A DNA stretch of 64,000 bases from Paracoccus denitrificans. Its GTDB lineage: Bacteria; Pseudomonadota; Alphaproteobacteria; Rhodobacterales; Rhodobacteraceae. This document shows positions 59,248-64,000 of this stretch, piece by piece. How positions within the stretch are numbered: position 1 is the stretch's first letter; each line of letters begins with the position of its first letter. Location of the stretch: the NCBI GenBank assembly GCA_005768755.1, contig VAFL01000004.1, positions 124,001 to 188,000 on the forward strand. Reading direction: 5' to 3'. Under the pieces are notes generated by a model that did not search any database, had not been told where the DNA came from, and worked only from the letters and a program-made list of their open reading frames with translations. Made by a program: the position numbers and the translations under genes.

Positions 59248-60153
59248 CTAAAATATCTGTGGTACATACAAGTCGCGGGGAAGAACGTCGCGTTCGTAAT
59301 CGGGGTTGAAGACCCGATCAGGCAACGAGATGTTTTCATGCGGCACTTCGGTATACGGCATGAGCGACAGCAGGTGTGACATGCAGTTCAGCCGGGCGCG
59401 TTTCTTGTCGTTTCCCGGCACAATATACCAGGGCGCTTCGGGGATATTGGTGCGTTCGAACATCTCTTCCTTGGCCTTGGTATATGCCTCCCAGCGGACG
59501 CGGGCCTGAAGATCCATCGGGGACAGTTTCCATTGCTTCATCGGGTCGTGGACCCGCATCAGGAAGCGCATCTGCTGTTCTTCATCGGTAATCGAAAACC
59601 AGTATTTGACCAGCCTGATACCGGATCGCACCAGCATCCGTTCAAATTCCGGGACGTCGTCGAAGAACTGTTGAACCTGATCCTCGCTGGCAAAGTTCAT
59701 CACCCTCTCGACCCCGGCGCGGTTATACCAGCTGCGGTCAAACAGGACGATCTCGCCCCCCGCAGGCAGGTGCGGGACGTAGCGCTGGAAATACCACTGC
59801 GTCTTTTCGCGGTCGGATGGGGCGGGCAGGGCCACAACGCGTGCGACACGCGGGTTCAGACGCTGGGTGATGCGTTTGATCGCGCCGCCCTTGCCGGCGC
59901 TGTCGCGACCTTCGAAGATCACCACCACCTTTTGCTTATAGTGGCTGACCCAGTCCTGTAGCTTGATCAGCTCCGATTGCAGCCGCAGCAGTTCGGTGAA
60001 GTACTGCTTGCGGTCCATCTGGTTGGGATGAGTGTCGCGATAGATCTGCTTGATCTCGCGGCTGAGGACGGCGTCCTCCAGTTCCAGCTCGTAATCCTCG
60101 TCGAGCGAGTCCTGAAGCTCTGCTTCCAGCCAGTCATTCGGTTGGTCTTCCAT
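59248..60153 (-). CDS. ppk2: Polyphosphate kinase 2 (PPK2)
   Basis: A 301-residue PPK2. Walker A GRDSAGKGG is at 82-90, the lid has RVVALPAPSDREKTQWYFQRY and Walker B VLFDRSWYNRAGVE is at 136-149. It transfers phosphate between polyphosphate and nucleotides (usually forming NTP). I chose ATG 60153 behind GGAGG; upstream in-frame codons are not conserved. The single domain and length fit class I. Phosphate-related like the pst cluster, but 39 kb away. Confidence 0.92.
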   Translation of the reverse strand: MEDQPNDWLEAELQDSLDEDYELELEDAVLSREIKQIYRDTHPNQMDRKQYFTELLRLQSELIKLQDWVSHYKQKVVVIFEGRDSAGKGGAIKRITQRLNPRVARVVALPAPSDREKTQWYFQRYVPHLPAGGEIVLFDRSWYNRAGVERVMNFASEDQVQQFFDDVPEFERMLVRSGIRLVKYWFSITDEEQQMRFLMRVHDPMKQWKLSPMDLQARVRWEAYTKAKEEMFERTNIPEAPWYIVPGNDKKRARLNCMSHLLSLMPYTEVPHENISLPDRVFNPDYERDVLPRDLYVPQIF

Positions 60154-60277
60154 CACATCCTCCGCGTCAACAGGGTCGATATAAGCGCGGATTGTGACGG
60201 ATTTGTAGGGGGGGTAATGCGCCGCGTCGATACGCGGCGCGCCTTGATGTCTACTGTCGCACCCGAAAGTGCCGGGT

Positions 60278-60916
60278 TCACGGGGTGATGGCGATGCGCG
60301 CGAAGTCCGGCATGATCTCGCAGGTTTCGGTTCCGTTGATGCGGAAAACCTCCGGCTCGACAGGTCGAAATTCATATTCTCCCTGTCGTGCTTCCGGTGC
60401 CACAGCATTCGCAAGGAATACCCATGTAAAAGGCGCGCCGCTCTGAATTCGGTTCATGTCAAGCTTGATCCAGCGGGGAGTCATGTCACGGTCAGGTCCG
60501 ATATTCGGCGAAGGAGTGCGCATCCTGAGCCACTGGCCGGATTGGTCGCGCTGTCGGCCGTCCATAGCGAAGGTACCCTCGCCTCGCGTTTGCAGATACT
60601 CCACCATCGTCGTCCGTTCCGTGGTGTTGGCTTCCAGGCTGGCGACCCCGAACCAAGCGTATTTCTTCGCGCTGTCGTTGACAGGAGACCCTGCCGCGAG
60701 TGGGTACTGATCTGCAGTATAATAGCGCACCAGCAGCGGTCCGCAGCGACCGGAATAATAGTTTCTCCCATTGTTCATGGACTGATCCACCAGCCTTGCG
60801 AGTGAAGACGTCTCCGCCGCCGTTGCCTCGATACCCATGTCAGCGCCCCCGCAAGACGATAAAAGGGCCAATGCAGCTATAGCTGTTGGCAGAGACAGAG
60901 TTCTTGTTGCCATCAT
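60278..60916 (-). CDS. Hypothetical lipoprotein
   Basis: A 212-residue predicted lipoprotein with lipobox LSSC (signal about 1-20) behind GGAGATAAG. The mature part has blocks CGPLLVRYYTADQYPL, YAWFGVASLEANTTERTTMVEYLQTRG and MTPRWIKLDMNRIQSGAPFTWVFLANAVAPEARQG. Three Cys besides the lipobox may form bonds. No family recognised. It lies between ppk2 and pyrG, with 110-130 nt on each side. Confidence 0.65.
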   Translation of the reverse strand: MMATRTLSLPTAIAALALLSSCGGADMGIEATAAETSSLARLVDQSMNNGRNYYSGRCGPLLVRYYTADQYPLAAGSPVNDSAKKYAWFGVASLEANTTERTTMVEYLQTRGEGTFAMDGRQRDQSGQWLRMRTPSPNIGPDRDMTPRWIKLDMNRIQSGAPFTWVFLANAVAPEARQGEYEFRPVEPEVFRINGTETCEIMPDFARIAITP

Positions 60917-61026
60917 CTTATCTCCATGGATCGTCACGATAACCGTCGGGCGTCGTGCAAAACTCAGTAAAATAAGAGGAGGTTTGCATCGCACCAGGCA
61001 GGGGGTCAAACCTGTCAAAGGGCAGG

Positions 61027-62673
61027 TCAGACCAGTCTTGCGCCTTCCTTGGCCGCTTCGACAAAGCCGTCGAACAGCGGGGCAGGGTCGAAGGGTTTCG
61101 ACTTCAGTTCGGGATGAGCCTGGACGCCGATGAACCAGCGGTGATCGGGGTATTCGACCGCCTCGGGCAGCTTGCCGTCGGGCGACATGCCCGAAAAGGA
61201 CAGCCCGGCCTTTTCCAGTTGCGGGATATAGCGCGCGTCTACCTCGAAGCGGTGGCGGTGGCGATCCTCGATTTCCAACGCGCCGTCATAGCTGTCCGAG
61301 ATGCGAGAGCCGGGTTTCAGCACCGCCGTATAAGAGCCAAGGCGCATCGTGCCGCCCTTGTCGTCAGAAATGCTGCGCTGCACCGTGTAATTGCCCTGCA
61401 CCCATTCCTTCAGGTGATATACAATGGGGGTGAAGCGCTCTTTGCCGGCTTCGTGGTCGAACTCTTCCGACCCGGCATCTTCAATGCCCGCCAGGTTTCG
61501 CGCCGCTTCGATCACGGCCATCTGCATCCCCAGGCAGATGCCAAGATAGGGCACATTCTTCTCGCGCGCGTATCTTGCCGCTGTGATCATGCCTTCGGTG
61601 CCGCGTTCGCCGAAACCGCCGGGTACGATGATGCCGTGATACCCGTCCAGCAGATGCTGGCCACCCTCGGCCTCGATATCCTCGGCCGCGATCCAGTCGG
61701 ATTTGACGCGCACCCGGTTCGCCATGCCGCCATGGGTCAGGGCCTCGGCGATGGACTTATAGGCGTCTTCCAGCTGCGTGTACTTGCCGACGATGGCCAC
61801 TTTGACGGTGCCGTCAGTATTGGTCAGCCGGTCCATCACGTCTTCCCAACGGGTCAGATCCGGTCGGGGGGCCGGGCTGATGTTGAAGGCATTCAGCACA
61901 GCCTGATCGAGACCCGCGCGGTGATAGGCCAGCGGCGCCTCGTAGATGGATTTGAGATCATAGGCAGGGATCACGGCGTCCGGCCGAACATTGCAGAACA
62001 ATGCGATCTTGGCGCGTTCCTTTTCCGGGATCGGATGTTCGGATCGGCAGACCAGCACATCCGGCGCAAGACCGATGGATTGCAGTTCCTTCACGCTGTG
62101 CTGTGTCGGTTTGGTCTTCAATTCCCCGCTTGCCGCCAGATAGGGCAGCAGCGTCAGATGCATCAGGATGCATTCGCCGCGCGGACGTTCATGGATGAAT
62201 TGTCGGATCGCCTCGAAGAAGGGCAGGCCTTCGATATCGCCGACGGTGCCGCCGATCTCGCACAGCATGAAATCGACCTCATCATCGCCGATGGTCAGGA
62301 AGTCTTTGATTTCATTTGTTACGTGGGGGATGACCTGAATGGTCTTGCCAAGATATTCGCCGCGACGCTCTTTCTCCAGCACATTTGAATAGATGCGGCC
62401 CGAGCTGATCGAATCGGTTTTGCGCGCATGTACGCCGGTAAAACGCTCGTAATGACCAAGATCCAGATCGGTCTCGGCCCCATCATCGGTCACGAAAACT
62501 TCGCCATGTTCGAAGGGCGACATGGTACCGGGATCTACGTTCAGATAGGGGTCCAGCTTGCGCAGCCGAACGGTGAAGCCGCGGGCTTGCAGCAGTGCGC
62601 CCAGTGCCGCCGAAGCCAGTCCCTTGCCAAGCGAGGACACAACGCCGCCGGTAATGAAGATGTAACGCGCCAT
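61027..62673 (-). CDS. pyrG: CTP synthase
   Basis: A 548-residue enzyme making CTP from UTP with glutamine. The synthetase half starts MARYIFITGGVVSSLGKGLASAALGALL; the glutaminase half has the nucleophile Cys in GICLGMQMAV and the His/Glu pair in QAHPELKSKP. Length equals the usual 545. It stands after secG on the same strand, with about 145 nt between. Confidence 0.97.
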   Translation of the reverse strand: MARYIFITGGVVSSLGKGLASAALGALLQARGFTVRLRKLDPYLNVDPGTMSPFEHGEVFVTDDGAETDLDLGHYERFTGVHARKTDSISSGRIYSNVLEKERRGEYLGKTIQVIPHVTNEIKDFLTIGDDEVDFMLCEIGGTVGDIEGLPFFEAIRQFIHERPRGECILMHLTLLPYLAASGELKTKPTQHSVKELQSIGLAPDVLVCRSEHPIPEKERAKIALFCNVRPDAVIPAYDLKSIYEAPLAYHRAGLDQAVLNAFNISPAPRPDLTRWEDVMDRLTNTDGTVKVAIVGKYTQLEDAYKSIAEALTHGGMANRVRVKSDWIAAEDIEAEGGQHLLDGYHGIIVPGGFGERGTEGMITAARYAREKNVPYLGICLGMQMAVIEAARNLAGIEDAGSEEFDHEAGKERFTPIVYHLKEWVQGNYTVQRSISDDKGGTMRLGSYTAVLKPGSRISDSYDGALEIEDRHRHRFEVDARYIPQLEKAGLSFSGMSPDGKLPEAVEYPDHRWFIGVQAHPELKSKPFDPAPLFDGFVEAAKEGARLV

Positions 62674-62820
62674 GCGGCCCCCGTGAATTCGAATCAGTGC
62701 TGTATGCGGTCGCGAAAGCGCCGTTCACGGGAGGAAAGACATAACTGAATTATCCCGTGGCCGCAATGCGGACCGCCAGTTGTCGCGGAGGCCGCTGTGC
62801 CGCCCCCAATATCTTGCGTA

Positions 62821-63324
62821 TCAGTTGGCGGCTGGCGGTGCCACGGGCGCAGTCGCCGGTTCGTTTGCAGCAGGCGCTGCTTCGGTCGCGGCATCAGCTG
62901 CTGGCGTATCCGCCGCTGGTGCGGCCTCGGCCTGATCTGCGGCGGGTGCTGCTGGTGCTGCGGCATCCGGTGCCGGGGGGGCAACAGGCTGGCCGTCACC
63001 GGGGGGCGGTGCGTAATCGGGCAATGCAGGCGCACCTGTTTCGCTGCCCTGGTCGTTGGATCCCGCGCCGATCTGGTCCAATACCGAGCCGCCCGAGGCG
63101 TTCTGCGCTGCAATGACGGTCAACGTCAGAGACGTGACGATAAACCCGGCTGCCAGAATCCAGGTCAGGCGCGACAAAGCATTGGCAGCCTGCCGTCCAG
63201 TCATGACGCCACCGCCGCCACCACCACCAAGGCCCAGCCCACCGCCTTCAGAGCGTTGCAGCAGCACGATGCCAATCAGCAGCAGCGCAAGGATCAGGTG
63301 AACAGTCAGGACGACGTTTTCCAA
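62821..63324 (-). CDS. secG: Preprotein translocase subunit SecG with long Ala/Pro tail
   Basis: A 167-residue membrane protein. Two helices (about 1-22 and 53-73) flank a Gly-rich loop with LLQRSEGGGLG, typical of SecG. The tail (about 75-167) is Ala/Pro/Glu-rich and ends APPAAN; E. coli SecG has only 110 residues. SecG supports SecYE during protein export. The tail may be cytoplasmic or periplasmic; its role is unknown. Confidence 0.9.
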   Translation of the reverse strand: MENVVLTVHLILALLLIGIVLLQRSEGGGLGLGGGGGGGVMTGRQAANALSRLTWILAAGFIVTSLTLTVIAAQNASGGSVLDQIGAGSNDQGSETGAPALPDYAPPPGDGQPVAPPAPDAAAPAAPAADQAEAAPAADTPAADAATEAAPAANEPATAPVAPPAAN

Positions 63325-63451
63325 GACTCGGGCCTTTCGGTTACGGACGGGCCTATCTAGTCAGCGAAGTCCAGCTTGGCAAGGCGGCGCCGCGCATTTG
63401 CGGTTGCCGTTGCGACGCGGTGCTGTCCGGCTATGCCAAGCCGCTTGCGTC

Positions 63452-63481
63452 AAAAAGGAAAAGGGGCGGAATCCCGCCCCT
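63452..63481 (-). terminator. Rho-independent terminator after the DUF892 gene
   Basis: On the minus strand AGGGGCGG, a short loop and CCGCCCCT are followed by TTTTCC and a TTTTT run. It lies 34 nt after the stop of the ferritin-like gene and before secG. Confidence 0.85.
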
Positions 63482-63515
63482 GTCCGATCGCTGAATCATG
63501 CAAATGACGCCGCGA

Positions 63516-63989
63516 TTACTTGTCGTTGACCACCGACACGGCAAGCCCGGTCAGTTTGTTGTTCGCGGCCTTTTCCATGTCGAGGATACGACCAAGGATA
63601 TCGCCCGCTTCCTTGTGACCCAGCGTCGTCGCCCATTCGCGCAGCGTGCCGTAACGGGCGATTTCGTAATGCTCGACCGCTTGCAGGGCGGCAAGGGCGG
63701 CGGCATCCAGTGCCACGCCCTCGGCCTCGGACAGGATTCCGTCGGTTTCCTTGATCAGCCCCTCGATCGCATCACATTTCTCGCCCTCGGGGGTGACGTC
63801 GATGGCCTTGAAAACCTCTTTCAACATCGAGACCTGTTCCTTGGTCTCGGTCATATGCGCCTCGATTGCCTTCTTCAGCTCGGCATTGCCGACGGCCTTG
63901 GCGACTTTCGGGCCAGCCTTCAGGATCGCGTTCTCGGCGTAGTAGACGTCTTTCAGGGTATGTTCGAATGCCTCTGCCAGCGTTTTCAT
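63516..63989 (-). CDS. DUF892 (YciF/YciE-like) ferritin-like protein
   Basis: A 157-residue four-helix protein. It has LAEAFEHTLKDVYYAENAIL near residues 4-23, HMTETKEQ near 47-54 and AVEHYEIARYG near 107-117, with Glu and His residues placed like a di-iron site. Related E. coli YciF and YciE respond to osmotic or other stress. It is one gene with its own terminator; its promoter lies near or past the window end. Confidence 0.9.
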   Translation of the reverse strand: MKTLAEAFEHTLKDVYYAENAILKAGPKVAKAVGNAELKKAIEAHMTETKEQVSMLKEVFKAIDVTPEGEKCDAIEGLIKETDGILSEAEGVALDAAALAALQAVEHYEIARYGTLREWATTLGHKEAGDILGRILDMEKAANNKLTGLAVSVVNDK

Positions 63990-64000
63990 GGGAACCTCCG

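Noticed and set aside
61114..62388. A 424-codon plus-strand frame across pyrG
   Set aside because: Antisense to CTP synthase, which is certain from its motifs.

Overview
The window looks like a chromosomal segment of a Paracoccus-like member of the Rhodobacteraceae (Alphaproteobacteria). The main reason is the Rieske / cytochrome b / cytochrome c1 operon, whose cytochrome c1 carries the long acidic, alanine-rich insert known from Paracoccus. Supporting signs are a DUF2794 gene, PstC and PstA with long N-terminal extensions, high GC, and many 4-nt ATGA gene overlaps. The genus is inferred from these features, not from a search.

Layout. 1-3192: end of a BmpA-type nucleoside ABC importer plus purine nucleoside phosphorylase. 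3442-6865: petABC (cytochrome bc1). 6946-9181: glutamate dehydrogenase and a divergent TetR regulator. 9330-10369: two tandem I78-type lipoproteins and a DUF2794 protein. 10366-13683: thiBPQ thiamine importer behind a TPP riboswitch. 13785-15211: aroC and a TfoX-like frame with no normal start. 15281-21556: a Pho box and pstSCAB-phoU-phoB, with no phoR. 21593-31646: housekeeping genes, including argC-gpmI-envC-like-ctpA-rppH joined by four ATGA overlaps, a LOG protein, dapD, rsmD and a ferredoxin-reductase-like flavoprotein.

A tRNA-Ala(CGC) at 31753-31828 is followed directly by a broken aldo/keto reductase. From there to about 45 kb the window is accessory in character: three paralogous LysR regulators, a fourth LysR reduced to its C-terminus, an IS3-type transposase scar, two aldo/keto reductase remnants, and a set of small-molecule enzymes. 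Many of these are predicted to be exported: a Tat-type alpha/beta hydrolase with Cys in the nucleophile position, a Tat-type cyclophilin-like protein, a SnoaL-like protein, a double carboxymuconolactone-decarboxylase-like protein, a cupin, a PQQ sugar dehydrogenase and a 51-residue small protein. Six sites in this region share one layout: a LysR-type T-N11-A dyad, then 23 nt, then a -35-like CTAATY (ATAAAA at one site), then 17-18 nt and a TATCTT-like -10. Five lie 20-50 nt upstream of a good start codon. I consider this regulon the best candidate for an undescribed system here.

45.1-53.5 kb: an SH3 lipoprotein, a Gly/Ala-repeat membrane protein, an RcnB-like/MacA/MacB operon, and a divergent two-component system; a 20-bp imperfect inverted repeat lies between the last two. 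53.8-55.6 kb: arsR-acr3-arsC, with a perfect palindrome over the arsR start codon. 55.9-58.7 kb: a TetR stub, a hybrid histidine kinase and its response regulator. 58.7-64 kb: a TerB-like protein, PPK2, an unknown lipoprotein, pyrG, secG and a DUF892 ferritin-like protein. I see no CRISPR array, rRNA, replication origin or intact insertion sequence.
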